DNA of 64,000 nucleotides from Dama dama (GCF_033118175.1 NC_083681.1:12852001-12916000), one strand, 5' to 3'; positions 1 to 11,497 are shown, counted from the stretch's first letter. The notes: generated by a model from the sequence alone, not told the origin. Made by a program: numbers and translations.

Positions 1-1016
1 CTACTTGATGAATTTAGCAAAATCACAGGATACAAAATTAATGCACAGAAATCTCTTAAATCACTAGATTTAAGGAATGGAAGATCAGAAACAAAAATTC
101 AAGAAACAATCACATTTATCATTTCACTAAAAAAGTAGAATACTTGGGAACAAACCTATCTAGTCAGACAAAGGACCTGTACTAAGAAAAGTATGAGACA
201 TTGATGAAGAAGTTAAAGACTACATAAACAAGTGGAAAGATATGCCATGTTATGTGATTGGAAAAATCAATATTGTAAGATGTTTCTCAAGTCAATCCAA
301 AGATTCAATGAAATCCCTAATTTACCAATGGCATTTTCCACAGAACTAGAACACAAAAAATCTTGAAATTGTATGGATACACAAATGACCCCAAATAGCC
401 AAAACAATCTCGAGACAGAAGAATTGAACTGAAAGAATCAGGCTCCCTGACTTCAGACCATACTACAAAGCTATAGACATCAAAAGAGTATGGAGCTGGC
501 ACAAAATTAGAAATACAGATCAACAGAACATGATAGGAAGTCCTGACATAAACCCATCCTCTTAGGGTCCATTAATCTATAACAAAGGAGATAAAATTAT
601 ACAACGGTAGAAAGAAAGTCTCCACAATAAATGGTGCTTGGAAAACTGGAGAGCTACTTATAAGAAATTAAAATAATTAGGCCATTCTTTAATGCCATAC
701 AAAAAATAAGCTCAAAATAGGGTAAAGACCTAAATGTGGGACCAGACATGATAAAACTCTTAGAGAAAGTCATAGGTAGAACACTGTCTGCCATAAATCA
801 CAGCAAACTCTATTGGTAGGAGTGTAAGTTGGTACAGCCACTGTGGAGCAGAGTATGAAGGTTTCTTAAAAACTCTAAACAGAACTTCCACCAGCAATCC
901 CACTCCTGGGTAGAGATTCAAAGAAAAACATGGTCTGAAATGGTACATGAACCCAATGTTAATTGCAGCACTGTTTACAATAGCCAAGACATGGGAAAAA
1001 CCTAAATGTCAATTGA
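1..1016 (+). repeat. L1 LINE, ORF2 C-terminal part and 3' region (interrupted)
   Basis: Bases 10-54 translate to a typical L1 ORF2 stretch (EFSKITGYKINAQKS). Further decayed ORF2-like sequence follows, including the region around 730-990 that in L1 lies near the ORF2 C terminus. The frame is broken by many stops and indels, and there is an apparent internal deletion near 660-780. The 5' part lies outside the window. The L1 resumes at 1236 after a SINE insertion. Family-level recognition is firm; subfamily is not assigned. Confidence 0.85.
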
Positions 1017-1246
1017 ACATACATGCATACTTAGTTGTGTCCAACTCTTTGTGACCCCATGGAGTGTAGACTGCCAAGTTCCTCAGTCCATGGGATTCTC
1101 CAGGCAAGTATACTGGAGTGGATTGGCATTTCCTCCTCCAGCGGATCTTCTTGACCCAGGGATGGAACTCATGTCACCTGAGGCTCCTGCACTGGCAGGC
1201 AGATTCTTTACCACTGAACCACCTGAGAAGTTCCCATGTCAATCAA
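1006..1246 (-). repeat. Bov-tA SINE inserted in L1, with target duplication
   Basis: Bases 1017-1235 read as a Bov-tA SINE on the minus strand: the tail-side block with the 'gtgtccaactctttgtgaccccatgg' type sequence is at the left and the tRNA-like head (as in 'ccactgaaccacctgagaag') at the right. The flanks repeat ATGTCAATTGA (1006-1016) and ATGTCAATCAA (1236-1246), a target-site duplication with two changes. The surrounding L1 reads continuously once the SINE is removed, so the SINE is younger than the L1. Confidence 0.85.
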
Positions 1247-1269
1247 AAGAGGAATGGATACAGAAGATG
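1236..1269 (+). repeat. L1 continuation after SINE
   Basis: The sequence from 1236 (gtcaatcaaaagaggaatgg and on to gaagatgtg) is the L1 block that normally follows the one ending near 1010. This shows that the two flanks belong to one L1 copy. Confidence 0.75.
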
Positions 1270-1316
1270 TGCAGATGACTCAGCAGTAAAGAATCTACCT
1301 GCCATGCAGGAGATGA
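1270..1316 (+). repeat. Bov-tA SINE head fragment
   Basis: The stretch containing ctcagcagtaaagaatctac and catgcaggagatg matches the tRNA-derived head of Bov-tA on the plus strand. Only about 45 bp are present, with no body or tail. It directly abuts the end of the L1 piece. Confidence 0.6.
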
Positions 1317-2971
1317 AGGAAATACATGTTCTCTACTCTTGTAGAGTTTTAGGAAATCTGTGCCAGGCTCAGAAAGGAGAACAATATATACATATTTTCT
1401 ATTATTTCACACAATACTCTTATAATAAATAATTAGTAAGAAATTGGAAGCATGAACCTAAGTTCTAATCCTTTAAAAACTTAGGAAATGAGTGAGGCCT
1501 AGAGAGGACAGTATGCAAAGGACAAAGAATCAAAGCCAGAGCCTCAGGACTGACCACATACATTTAAGAGTTGAGAAAAGGATGATGATGAGTTGTTAAC
1601 AACAGAGATAAGTAATGGTCAAAATGAAAATGACACACTGGAATAGGACTACGCATAGAAATCAAAACAAAGGATTTCCAAAAGAAAGATTACAATACAC
1701 ACTGTCCAGAAGGAGCAAATCAGTCATGAAAGAAGAAGGGTAACTCAGAGGAGGAGCTGACCATTAGTGGACATAAATATGTACAAAAAGTCAATATTAT
1801 AAGTGAGAAAATGGATGTTTATATTCTTCAGTAACTTGGCCAAGGCCAGAACAGTAGATTAAAGAGAGTATTTATTAAAGAAAATTACCATAAACCCATC
1901 TTGCCCATTGAAGCATAAGAAACTGCCAAGTTTCACAGGTAGAAAGGTTTAATTACCATGAAATTTTTCAGTTGGTAAAATTATTCTGAAGCTATACCCC
2001 AACATTTTCCTCCATAATGCCCATTGGTACTTCCCTCCATGCTTTTCTATTCTTTCTGTCTTTCACGTCACACTAGTTATGGGTTTTGCATGCATGTGCT
2101 TGCATGAAGGCCTATGTGCATTCGTGTGTGCGTATTTAACTAAGGTCTGTGATTTGAAAGGACAGATTTTATTCATTAGTTTGCTGAGTTTGTTCAAGAA
2201 TCTAGGAGAAAAATTTCACAATTATTTTGTTCTCAAACTAAACATTATTAATCAACCTTCATATTTATCAATAATGTAAAAATGTGTCATATACTTTCAA
2301 ATTTATGTCAATACCCAAAAATATAGCCTTAGAATTTATAAATATAATTAATCCAAAAGTGTTGTACTGTATCAAAAGTTTGACTAACAGTAAAAAATAA
2401 AATAAAAGTTTTCTGGATATTTTGACTTTTTTTGGTGAGAATTTATTTTTATATGATGAGAATTTTGTCTCAGATGAGCTGAATCACAAAAATATTGTGC
2501 AACCTATATATATAGAATTGGAAAATACCTGGCTTAAACTTTTCTAGCTTAAGTAATTTGTTTTCTTTTTGAGATAATTCTTCAAAGAAGGAAAATATAA
2601 TCTCAGTGTCCCTAAATATAAACTAGAATATCTTTCATTTTATCCACTGTCAAAGAGCCTATAGATTTGCTGCCTATTGTTTAAGGGACCCTCTAGATTT
2701 TTCAGCCACATAAAGATGATTGCTGAGAAAATAAAAAGGGGAAATTATATGCAAAAAGGAGAATTACTATCATATCAGAATGTGGTGTTAGGTATGAGGG
2801 ATTTAGAATGAGTTGTGTGGGACTTAACAAATGAGAAGTGTTTTTAAGCAGGACATGTGCTGCATCATGTTACACACAGGACAAAATTTTTAGATGGATA
2901 TTTGCACACAGTCTTCATGCTCTTACAAATCTTTATTATATTTATACATGTAATAGGGTCAAATGAAAAAT
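1317..2971. other. No recognised feature
   Basis: This is AT-rich sequence with short chance open frames, for example 2079-2279. I recognise no gene, RNA or repeat family in it. Confidence 0.5.
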
Positions 2972-3106
2972 CCAAAATTTATTTATTTATTTATTTTTTT
3001 GTGGCACCTAGATTTGTGGAATCTTAGTTCCCTGATCAGGGATTGAACCTGGGCCTTTCATAGTGAGTACATAGTTCTAACCACTGGACCACCAGGAAAG
3101 TTCCCC
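2972..3106 (-). repeat. CHR-type tRNA-derived SINE
   Basis: Read on the minus strand, a head equivalent to ggtccagtggttagaac begins near 3106. It is followed by a B-box-like block (ggttcaatccctgatcaggg) and an A-rich tail of aaataaataaataaat at 2976-3000. This is the usual layout of the cetartiodactyl CHR SINE. tRNA-like A and B boxes are visible but diverged. Confidence 0.8.
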
Positions 3107-3649
3107 CAAATTTAAATTTGTATTTAAGTTCTTCTTATGAAAAGCAATCTATTCTTATTTATAAAAAATAAAAACACAGTTTTATACAAAAAGAAAATGA
3201 CAGAAAAGTATGATAGCACCCTCAAAGAGAGAAATACTATTCATGAAGTGGTTATTTTACTGTTTAACATTTATCTGGTTATTTTACTCATTAATTTTTA
3301 TCTGGTGGATTTTTCACAGGACACGCAAGCTTGTGACTTGTCTCTTAATATAATACCAGTATACTTTGCAATACCATTAAGTATCTCCATACATTTAATG
3401 TTAAATATTATGTTATTCATTTTATGTAAAATATTTTGAATATTTGGCTTAAATTTGGGGAATTACAAAATATACGGTAATATTTCACTTTACATAAATG
3501 CTTTTTTGCATGCTTTGATACTATTGCATTCCTATACCTAGAAGCAGACACTGCATGAATAATTTAAACAAGCAAACACACAAAATGTAAACGTTCATGT
3601 TGCTGAAAGATTCATATTGCCAGATTGTTTTGCAGGAGGTTATAGTTGG
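3107..3649. other. No recognised feature
   Basis: AT-rich DNA. A 100-codon frame at 3137-3439 has low-complexity hydrophobic composition and no recognisable motif, so I treat it as chance. Confidence 0.5.
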
Positions 3650-3866
3650 TACTAGAGGTAAATAACCAGCCTGCCAATGCAGGAGACGTAAGAGATGTTG
3701 GTTCGATCACCTGGTCGGGAAGATCCTCTGGAGGTGGGGATGGCAATCCACTCCAGTATTCTTGCCTGGAGAATATCATGGACAGAGGAGTCTGGCAGGC
3801 TACCATCATCGCAAAGAATTGAATGTGACTGAAACAACTTAGCCTGCATGCAGGCAAACGCGCATA
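3650..3866 (+). repeat. Bov-tA SINE
   Basis: A head-like block (taaccagcctgccaatgcag) is followed by the body (ggcaatccactccagtattc) and the end (gactgaaacaacttagcctg), on the plus strand. A short (GC)(AT)-alternating tail, gcatgcaggcaaacgcgcat, follows. The 5' end is degraded and no clear target duplication is seen. Confidence 0.85.
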
Positions 3867-3892
3867 CTAATGTATATTACAAATGACAGCAT

Positions 3893-4117
3893 AAGAATGC
3901 TTGATTCCCTGGTGGCTCAGAGGTTAAAAAGTCTGCCCGCAAAGCAGGAGACCTGAGTTCTAAATCTGGGTCAGGAAGATTCGCTGGAGAAGAATGGCAA
4001 CCAGTCCAGTATTCTTGCCTGAAAATCCCATGGTTGGAAGAGCCAAGCAGGCTACAGTCCATAGGGTCACAGAGTCAGACAACTGAGCAACTTCACTTTC
4101 ACTTTCAAGAATGCTTG
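3893..4117 (+). repeat. Bov-tA SINE with 11-bp target duplication
   Basis: The SINE runs from about 3904 to 4106, from a tRNA-like head (ttccctggtggctcagagg) to the tail cttcactttcactttc. It is flanked by exact copies of AAGAATGCTTG at 3893-3903 and 4107-4117. The insertion is therefore intact end to end. Confidence 0.93.
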
Positions 4118-4894
4118 AAAAACACTTAGAAACTTTTCAAATTTTGTAGAAAATAGATTTTTCCTTACTGGTTTGTTATAGATTTGCTTTTATTAATAGT
4201 GGGGTTGAATATTTTTCATATATTTTCATGTGTTATCGAGGGTTTCCATTGCATATTACGAATTAAATGTAAGTTTCTTTGTCTCCTGGCTTCTAAGTTA
4301 ACATCTTATTTTTAAGGTTTGTAATTACAGTAGCACCATACTTCTAGATGACAATTTCTATGTCAATTTTGGTAACTAAAAACAAAAGACTCCAACTAAT
4401 AAAAATAAATGGAAAAAAAATTAAAAAAAGATTTCATTTCTTATTCATTTTACATGTTCATAGAATTCTAGTAGAATCTCTTTTTTACATGATCCTTATA
4501 ATTTAGATAACAAATTTTTATTAGAGCATAGTGTCAGAGAGTCTTTAACTGATTGTTAATGTTCTCATCAGAACATGACACATATTTCTTTTATTCCCAA
4601 CTCTTTTTATTAGAACAAGTCTCATGTCACTATTCCAAAATATAAGCCAAGAAAGAAGTTCAATCTGAGAAATGGGAACAAATATTTCAATTGTTTGATG
4701 CTATTATGTAAAAGTACAATTACTTTTTAGTTAATCTTATATTTTCTGACTTTACTAAATTCACATTTTAGTTATGACAGAATTTCATGTTGTTTCAACT
4801 TTATATGTAAACAGTTGTTATTGTCTGTAAAACTCTTTTGAACACTTTATTTAATTTTTTTGATTTTTAAAAGTTTTCCACTAAAATGGCTATT
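4118..4894. other. Mostly unrecognised; L1-like 3' tail near 4386-4430
   Basis: The run ctccaactaataaaaataaa followed by an A-rich tract (about 4390-4430) resembles the 3' terminus of bovine L1 copies; a matching end is seen at 18503. The rest is AT-rich with nothing recognised. Confidence 0.4.
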
Positions 4895-5291
4895 TAAAAA
4901 AAATAATTAAAATTTACTTGTTTCTCTAATTGAAGGGTAATTGCTTTACAGAATTGTGCTGGTTTCTGCCAAACATCAACATGAATCAGCCATACGTATA
5001 CATATGTCCCCTCCCTCTTGAACCTCCCTCTCACCTGCCTCCCCATCCCACCCCTCTAGGTTGTTACAGAGCCCTGGTTTGAGATCCCTGAATCATACAG
5101 CAAACCCACTGGCTATCAATTTAACATATGGTAGTAAGAGTTTCCATATTTCTCACTCCATATATCCCACACTTCTTCCACCCTCATCCCCGCCCCCACC
5201 ATGTCCATAGTCTGTTCTCACGGTCTGTGGCTCCATTGCTACCCTGCAAATAATTTCATCAGTACCATCTTTCTAGATTCCATATATATGT
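4895..5291 (-). repeat. L1 3' UTR, minus strand
   Basis: The sequence from taattgaagggtaattgctt through a C-rich block (cccctccctcttgaacctcc, then cccatcccacccctctaggt) is the reverse complement of the bovine L1 3' UTR with its G-rich segment. It ends where the BovB 3' end begins at 5292. Confidence 0.75.
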
Positions 5292-6496
5292 GTTCAGTTC
5301 AGTTCAGTTCAATCACTCAGTTGTGTCTGACTCTTTGCGACACCATGGACTGCCATATGCCAGGCCTATCTGTCTATCATCAACTACCAGAGTTTACTCA
5401 AACTCATGTCCATTGAGTTGGTGATGCCATCCAACCATCTCACCCTCTGTAGTCCACTTGTCCTCCCACTTTCACTCTTTCCCAGCATCAGGGTCTCTTC
5501 AAATGAGTCAGTTCTTCACAGCTGATGGCCAAAGTATTGGAGTTTCAGCCTCAACATCAGTGCTTCCAATGAACACCCAGGACTGATCTCCTTTAGGATG
5601 GACTGGTTGGATCTCCTTGCAGTCCAAGGGACTCTCAAGAGTCTTCTCCAACACCGCAGTTCAAAAGCATCAATTCTTCAGTGCTCTGCTTTCTTTATAA
5701 TCCAACTCTCACATCCGTACATGACTAATAGAAAAATAATAGCCTTGACTAGACAGACCTTTGCTGGCAAAATAATGTCTCTTCTTTTTGACATGCTGTA
5801 TAGGTGGGTCATAACTTTTCTTCCAAGGAGTAAGTGTCTATTTCATGGCTGCAGTCACCATCTGCAGTGATTTTGGAGTCCAAAAAATTAAGTCTGTCAC
5901 TGTTTCCACTGTTTCCCCATCTATTTGCCATGAAGTGATGGGACCGGATGCCATGGCCTTAGTTTTCTGAATGTTGAGCTTTAAGCCAACTTTTTCACTC
6001 TCCTCTTTCACTTTCATCAAGAGGCTCTTTTATTCTTCACTTTTTGCCATAAGGGTGTTGTCATCTGCATATCTGAGGTTTTTTATATTTGTCCCACCAA
6101 TCTTGATTCCAGGTTGTGCTTCATCCAGCCCAGCATTTCTCATGATGTACATTGCATATAAGTTAAATAAACAGGATGACAATATACACCCTTGACGTAC
6201 TCATTTTCCTGTTTGGAACCAGTCTGTGGCTCCATGGCCAGTTCTAACTGTTGCTTCCTGACCTGCATACAGATTTCTCAAGAGCAAAGTCAGGTGGTCT
6301 GGTATTCCCAACTCTCAGAATTTTCACAGTTAATTGTGATCCACACAGACAAAGGCTTTGGCATAGTCAATAAAGCAGAAATAGATGTTACTCTGGAACT
6401 CTGTTGCTTTTTTGATGATCCAGCACATGTTGACAATTTGATCTCTGGTTCCTCTGCCTCTTCTAAAACCACTTTGAACATCTGGAAGTTCAAGAT

Positions 6497-6826
6497 TCAC
6501 GTATTCTTGAAGCCTGGCTTGTAGAATTTGAGCACTACTTTGCTAGAGTGTGAGATGAGTGCAATTGTGCGGTAGTTTGAGCATTCTTTGGCATTGCCTT
6601 TCTTAGGGATAGGAATGAAAGCTGACCTTTTCCAGTCCTGTGGCCACTGCTGAATTTTCCAAATTTGCTGGCATATTGAGTGCAGCAGTTTCACAGCCTC
6701 ATCTTTTAGGATTTGAAATAGCTCAACTGGAATTCTATCACCTCCACTAGCTTTGTTCGAAGTGATGCTTCCTAAGGCCCATTTGACTTTGCATTCCAGG
6801 ATGTCTGGCTCTAGATGGTTGATCAC
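6497..6826 (-). pseudogene. BovB reverse transcriptase N-terminal segment (remnant)
   Basis: This 109-codon frame encodes the RTE-type reverse transcriptase entry region, including NKASGGDRIPVELFQ and the 'QQWPQDWKRSAFIPIPKKGN' block that precedes the fingers. In an intact BovB it is continuous with the endonuclease upstream and the YADD palm downstream. Here it is cut off on both sides by frameshifts. It lies in the same minus-strand copy as the endonuclease remnant at 7797-8186. Confidence 0.85.
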
Positions 6827-7796
6827 ACCATTGTGAATATCTGGGTGGTGAAGATCTTTTTTGTACAGTTATTTTGTGTATTCTTGCCACCTCTTCTTAA
6901 TATTTTCTGCTTCTGTTAGGTCCCTACCATTTATGTCCTTTATTGAGCCCATCTTTGTATGAAATATTCCCTTGGTATGTATAATTTTCTTGAAGAGATC
7001 TCTAGTCTTTCCCATTCTATTGCTTTCCTCTATTTCTTTGCACTGATCACTAAGGAAAGCTTTTTTATCTCTCCTTGCTCTTCTTTGGAACTCTGCATTC
7101 AAATGGGTATATTTTTCCTTTTCACTTCTCTTTTTTTCACAGCTATTTGTAAGGCCTCCTCAGACAGCCATTTTCCTGTTTTGAGTTTCTTTTTCTTGGG
7201 GATGGTCTTGCTCCCTGTCTCCTGTACAATGTCACAAACCTCCGTCCATAGTTCATCATGCACTCTGTCTATCAGATCTAGTCCCTTAAATCTATTTCTC
7301 ACTTCCAAGGTATAATCATGAGGGATTTGATTTAGGTCATACCTGAATTGTCTAGGGGTTTTCCCTATTTTCTTCAATTTAAGTCTGAATTTGGCAATAA
7401 GGAGTTCATCATCTGAACCACAGTCATCTCCCAGTCTTGTTTTTGCTGACTGTATAGAGCTTCTCCAACTTTGCCTATACAGAATACAATCAATCTGATT
7501 TCAGTGTTGACCATCTGGTGATGTCCATGTGTAGACTCTTCTCTTGTGCTATTGAAAAAGGGTGTTTGGTGTGACCAGTGCATTCTCTTGGCAAAACTCT
7601 ATTAGCCTTTGCTCTGCTTCATTCTGTACCCCAAGGCCAAATTTGCCTGTCACTCCGTGTATTCATTGACTTCCTACTTTTGCATTCCAGTCCCCTATAA
7701 TGATAAGGAAATCTTTTTTGGGTGTTAGTTCTAAAAGGTCTTGTAGATCTCATAGAACCATTGAACTTCAGCTACTTCAGTGTTACTGGTCAGGGC

Positions 7797-8186
7797 TTAG
7801 ACTTGGATTACCGTGATATTGAATGGTTTGCTTTGGAAATGAACAGAGATCATTCTGTCGTTTTTGAGATTGCATCCGAGTACTGCATTTCCGACTCTTT
7901 TGTTGACTATGATGGCTACTCCAATTCTTCTAAGGGATTCTTGCCCACAGTAGTAGATATAATGGTCTTCTGAGTTAAATTCACACATTCTAGTCCATTT
8001 TAGTTCGCTGATTCCTAAAATGTTGACATTCACTCTTGCCATCTCCTGTTTGACCACTTCCAATTTGCCTTGATTCATGGACCTAACATTCCAGATTCCT
8101 AAGTCATACTGCTCTTTACAGCATTGAATCTTGCTTCCATCATCAGTTATATCCACAGCTGGGTGTTGTTTTTGCTTTGGCTCCAT
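7797..8186 (-). pseudogene. BovB APE-type endonuclease remnant
   Basis: This 129-codon frame carries the APE-like endonuclease start, with an asparagine motif in WNVRSMNQGK and the catalytic-glutamate motif in LGISELKWTR. It continues through GQESLRRIGVAIIVNK to NITVIQV. In LINEs this domain nicks the target DNA to prime reverse transcription. The frame breaks before the histidine-containing C-terminal motifs, which survive in other frames down to about 7400. Confidence 0.85.
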
Positions 8187-8633
8187 CTCTTCATTCTTTC
8201 TAGAGTTATTTCTCCAGTAATCTCCAGTAGCATATTGGACATCTACAGATCTGGGAAGTTCATCTTTCTTTCAAAAAAGATGTGTCATACCTTTTTGCCT
8301 TTTCATAGTGTTCATGGGGTTCTCAAGGCAAGAATACTGAAGTGGTTTATCATTCCTTTTGGACCATTTTTGGTCCATTGGACCATTTTTGTCAGAATTT
8401 TCCACCAATACTAATCCGTCTTGGGTGGCCCTGCAGGGCATGGCTCATAGTTTCATTGAATTAGCAATGCTGTGGTCCATGTGATTAGATTGGTTAGTTT
8501 TCTGAGATTGTGGTTTTCAGTCTCTCTGCCCTCTGATGGAGAAGGTTAAAAGGCTTATGGAAGCTTCCTGATGGGAGAGACTGACTGAGGGGGAAACTGG
8601 GTCTTGTTCTGATGGGCGGGGAAGGGCCCGTAA

Positions 8634-8810
8634 GAAGGGTCCTCTTCAACTCTATCAGATATCATTCTGATCTTTTAAAACTAGCTTTAAGTGTTAACTT
8701 CTAACACCTTATGAAAAATCTTGTGTATTATTATTTGCTCCTGGAATGTGTGACAGAACTCATCATTAAAGCATCATAGCTCTGGAGTTCTCTTTATGGG
8801 AAGATGCATT
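8634..8810 (+). repeat. Direct repeat A, copy 1
   Basis: About 177 bp matching 9559-9741 at roughly 85% by eye. Shared runs include aactcatcattaaagcatca and cttatgaaaaatcttgtgta (the latter with one base difference). It sits exactly between the two head-to-head BovB pieces. I do not recognise the repeated sequence as a known family. Confidence 0.85.
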
Positions 8811-8968
8811 ATTTTCATTACCTCCACCATAGTTTCACCCAAGGTAAATATCAGGGAAGGAGCACAGCTCCACCCACCAACAGAAAATTGGATTAAAGAT
8901 TTACTGAGCATGGCTCCATCCATCAGAACAAGACCCAGTTTCCCCCTCAGTCAGTCTCTCCCATCAGG
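8811..8968 (+). repeat. BovB 5' leader fragment, plus strand
   Basis: Bases from ttttcattacctccaccata to ctctcccatcagg match the BovB 5' leader in the sense direction. Only about 158 bp are present. It points towards the neighbouring minus-strand copy, so it is either an inverted 5' piece of that insertion or a separate BovB relic. Confidence 0.75.
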
Positions 8969-9558
8969 TAGGAAGTTAGGCACAGACAATGAGGGGTCAC
9001 CTAGCAGAGAAAGATTCAATTTGACCTCTAAACCCTACCCCAGACATGCCCCAGTGCAGCCCAGGGGAGCCCACAGATATGCTTCAGTGTAACCACAGAG
9101 ACTTATTCATCTCCAGCACACGTGCTTTAGGCACACAGTAGATACAAACTAACCACAGAGGCACCTCCAACTTCTGCACATGTCCTCATGATACACAACT
9201 GTGTCCTACAGTGACCTTGGCAAGACATGAGTCTATTAAAAGTTCATAAATATTCTATAAATCCATGCATCTGATTATAATAGACTGAATTATGGGAAAG
9301 AGATGCAAAATAGAGCCTGTTGGTATGTAACCTGAAACTATCAATCAAACCCATCAGTCCACACCAACCTAGATGGACATGTAAAAGCCCTGTCTTAAAA
9401 ACCCCATACTTCATCCTTCTGGGGCCAGTGCCTCTCTTGCTTTGGCCCACCTCTATCTTGCAGTGTTCTTCCCGTTCTTTCTTCAATAAACTTGTTTTAG
9501 ACACGGGCAAGACCTCAACTTTTTCTTCACGTCCTTACCAAAAATATATGCCCATGAG
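8969..9558. other. Unassigned segment, possibly an old endogenous-retrovirus LTR end
   Basis: A GC-richer stretch holds CTTCAATAAACTTG at about 9482-9495 behind a C/T-rich block (ctctcttgctttggcccacc), the style of an LTR polyadenylation region. I see no clear LTR ends, primer-binding site or viral coding sequence. The LTR call is tentative. Confidence 0.3.
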
Positions 9559-9741
9559 GAAGGGTCCTTTTTGACTCCCTCTACCAGACAAGTCTGATCT
9601 TTTAAAACTAGTTGTAAACTAGTTTTAACTTCTAACACTTTATGAAAAATCTTGTGTACTATTATTTGTTCCTTGAATGTTTGACAGAACTCATCATTAA
9701 AGCATCATGGTCCCGGAGTTTCCTTTATGGGAAAATACATT
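9559..9741 (+). repeat. Direct repeat A, copy 2
   Basis: This is the second copy of the segment at 8634-8810, in the same orientation, starting at gaagggtcct and ending at gggaaaatacatt. The sequences beyond both ends differ from those around copy 1, which bounds the duplication to about 180 bp. Confidence 0.85.
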
Positions 9742-11086
9742 AAAACAAATGTATTACAATAAATTCATTATTTCAGATAGATGGATCTATTTAAATCCAT
9801 GTCTGAATTATACTAATATGTTCAATGGGAAACATATACTAAAATGAATTTTTCAATACAAAAGGTGAAGACAAATAGTATTTGCTTTAACTGACTTTTT
9901 TTTTTTTCCTGAGGTTCATATACTTTCCTGTCTTACAGCAAATTTGGCACATTTTTGTCAGTTAATCCTTTTAGTAATTTTTATGCCCCAATCTGTATCT
10001 ACTCTCTCTTTGGAACTTTATTTACACAAGTATTTAAGTCCTTGACAATGTTGCAAAGCTTCCCTATGATCTGTTAACTTTTTAAAACATTTTGTCTCTC
10101 ACTTTTTCAAAATATAATTTTTTCTGTCTTGATGTTTACTCACTTTTTCTGGTATCATTTCCATATTCCTATTAATTCTAAGCCATAAAATCTTTATTTC
10201 AGATATTGCATATTTCTCTTTCAGAATTTCTACCTGGGTTCTTTTTTTTTTATGTTTTCTGTTTCTTAGTTAATATTTTGTTACTTAATTCATCAAGGAA
10301 AGTCATGACCAACCTAGACAGCATATTGAAAAGCAGAGACATTACTTTGCCAACAAAGTTCCATCTAGTCAAGGCTATGGTTTTCTAGTGGTCATGTATG
10401 GATGTCAGAGTTGAACTATAAAGAAAGCTGAGTGCCGAATAACAGATACTTTTGAACTGTGGTGTTGGAAAAGACTCTTGAGAGTCCCTTGGACTGCAAA
10501 GAGATCCAACCAGTCCATCCTAAAGGATATCAGTCCTGAATATTCATTGGAAGGACTGATGCTGAAGCTGAAACTCCAACACTTTGGCCACCAGATGTGA
10601 AGAGCTGATTCGTTTGAAAAGACCTTGATTCTGGGAAAGAATGAGGGCAGGAAGAGAAGGGGATGACAGAGGATGAGATGGTTGGATGACATCATCAACT
10701 CAATGGACATGGGTTTGGATGACCTCTGGGAGTTGGTGATGGACAGGGAGGCCTGGTGTGATGTGGTTCATGGGGTCGCAAGAAGTCGGACACGACTGGG
10801 CGACTGAACTGAATTGAACTGAAGTTAATTCATCAAAAATATTTAAAAAAAAATAGCACAGAAAGTATACTTAAAATAGTTGCTTTAAACTTCTTATGAA
10901 AACTGCAACCTCTGGGTCATTTATCCTGAGCTTAATCTCTGTTCCTTGTTTGTTATTTTTGTTTTCCTTGAAATTGATTAACCTTTTCTTATTCTCTATG
11001 TGCCTGTTAATTTGGTTGTTTCTCAAACTATGTGTGTGCTATGATTTGGGGTTCCTTATTTTATTATATACCTCAAAAGAGCACAC
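9742..11086. repeat. Old L1-like interspersed DNA, split by BovB
   Basis: The sequence around 10130-10290 and 10837-11070 (for example ttctacctgggttctttttt, and tctgggtcatttatcctgag) resembles an old L1-type 3' region that I also see near 53.4-54.1 kb. It is interrupted by the BovB at 10297-10824 and reads on after it. Family and strand are uncertain. Confidence 0.4.
10285..10836 (+). repeat. BovB 3' end with perfect 12-bp target duplication
   Basis: A 5'-truncated BovB of about 528 bp (10297-10824) ends in the gactgaactgaattgaactg motif. It is flanked by identical TTAATTCATCAA at 10285-10296 and 10825-10836. This shows target-primed insertion of a truncated copy. Its translated tail would cover the region after the reverse transcriptase palm. 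Confidence 0.95.
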
Positions 11087-11116
11087 GTGTATGTGTGTGT
11101 GTGTGTGTGTGTGTTT
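11087..11116 (+). repeat. (TG)n microsatellite
   Basis: A run of about 13 TG units follows acacgtgta. Confidence 0.9.
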
Positions 11117-11124
11117 TAATCAGT

Positions 11125-11427
11125 CAGTCTGATTAGCAGAGAAGGCAATGGTAACCCACTCCTCTTTTCCAGTACTCTTGCCTGGACAATCCCATGGATG
11201 GAGGAGCCTGGTAGGCTGTAGTCGATGGGGTCACGAAGAGTCAGACGCGACTGAGCAACTTCACTTTCACTTTTCACTTTCATGCATTGGAGAAGGAAAT
11301 GGCAACCACTCCAGTGTTCTTGCCTGGAGAATCCCAGGAACCATGGAGCCTGGTAGGCTGCCGTTTATGGGGTCACACAGAGTTGGACACCACTGAAGCG
11401 ACTTAGCTGCAGCAGCAGTCTGATTAG
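11125..11427 (+). repeat. BOV-A2 SINE with 12-bp target duplication
   Basis: Two Bov-A monomers lie in tandem (starts near 11138 and 11289, each opening with gagaagg and 'ggcaaccactccagt'-type blocks), ending in cttagctgcagcagcag. Exact copies of CAGTCTGATTAG flank it at 11125-11136 and 11416-11427. Confidence 0.95.
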
Positions 11428-11497
11428 GGTTACATGTTAAATTCAGTCTTTAATGGATGGCAGCTCAAATCTCAGTTTCATTAATTTAGTTTTGTCT

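Larger units (their letters stand above)
5292..8619 (-). repeat. BovB LINE (RTE clade), nearly full length, broken
   Basis: The 3' terminus (repeated TTCAG units at 5292-5310 on the plus strand) starts this minus-strand copy. It extends about 3.3 kb to the 5' region near 8619. In element order it holds 5' leader (8619 to about 8340), APE-type endonuclease (about 8190-7400), linker, reverse transcriptase (about 6830-5840) and the 3' region. The YADD catalytic box is preserved (complement of 6060-6071). Several frameshifts and stops split the single ORF into at least six frames, so the copy is dead. Beyond 8619 lie a direct repeat and a head-to-head BovB 5' fragment. Confidence 0.93.
8567..8968. 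repeat. 48-bp perfect inverted repeat (two BovB 5' leaders)
   Basis: Bases 8567-8614 and 8921-8968 are exact reverse complements over 48 bp with a 306-bp spacer. The left arm belongs to the minus-strand BovB and the right arm to a plus-strand BovB 5' fragment. The arrangement is head to head and could form a hairpin. Confidence 0.9.

Noticed and set aside
1006..1432. Open frames of 90-104 codons that look like small proteins (CQLFVTPWSVDCQVP and similar)
   Set aside because: They are translations of a Bov-tA SINE; the same peptide recurs at most SINE copies in the window.
2972..3106. tRNA gene on the minus strand
   Set aside because: The tRNA-like head belongs to a CHR SINE; no complete cloverleaf is formed and an A-rich tail follows.
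3612..4062. Minus-strand frames rich in 'FSRQEYWSGLPSPP'
   Set aside because: Antisense translation of two Bov-tA SINEs, not genes.
8969..9558. An endogenous retrovirus provirus
   Set aside because: Only a poly(A)-signal-like block is visible; no paired LTRs, primer-binding site or viral coding sequence could be supported. Kept only as a tentative LTR-end note.
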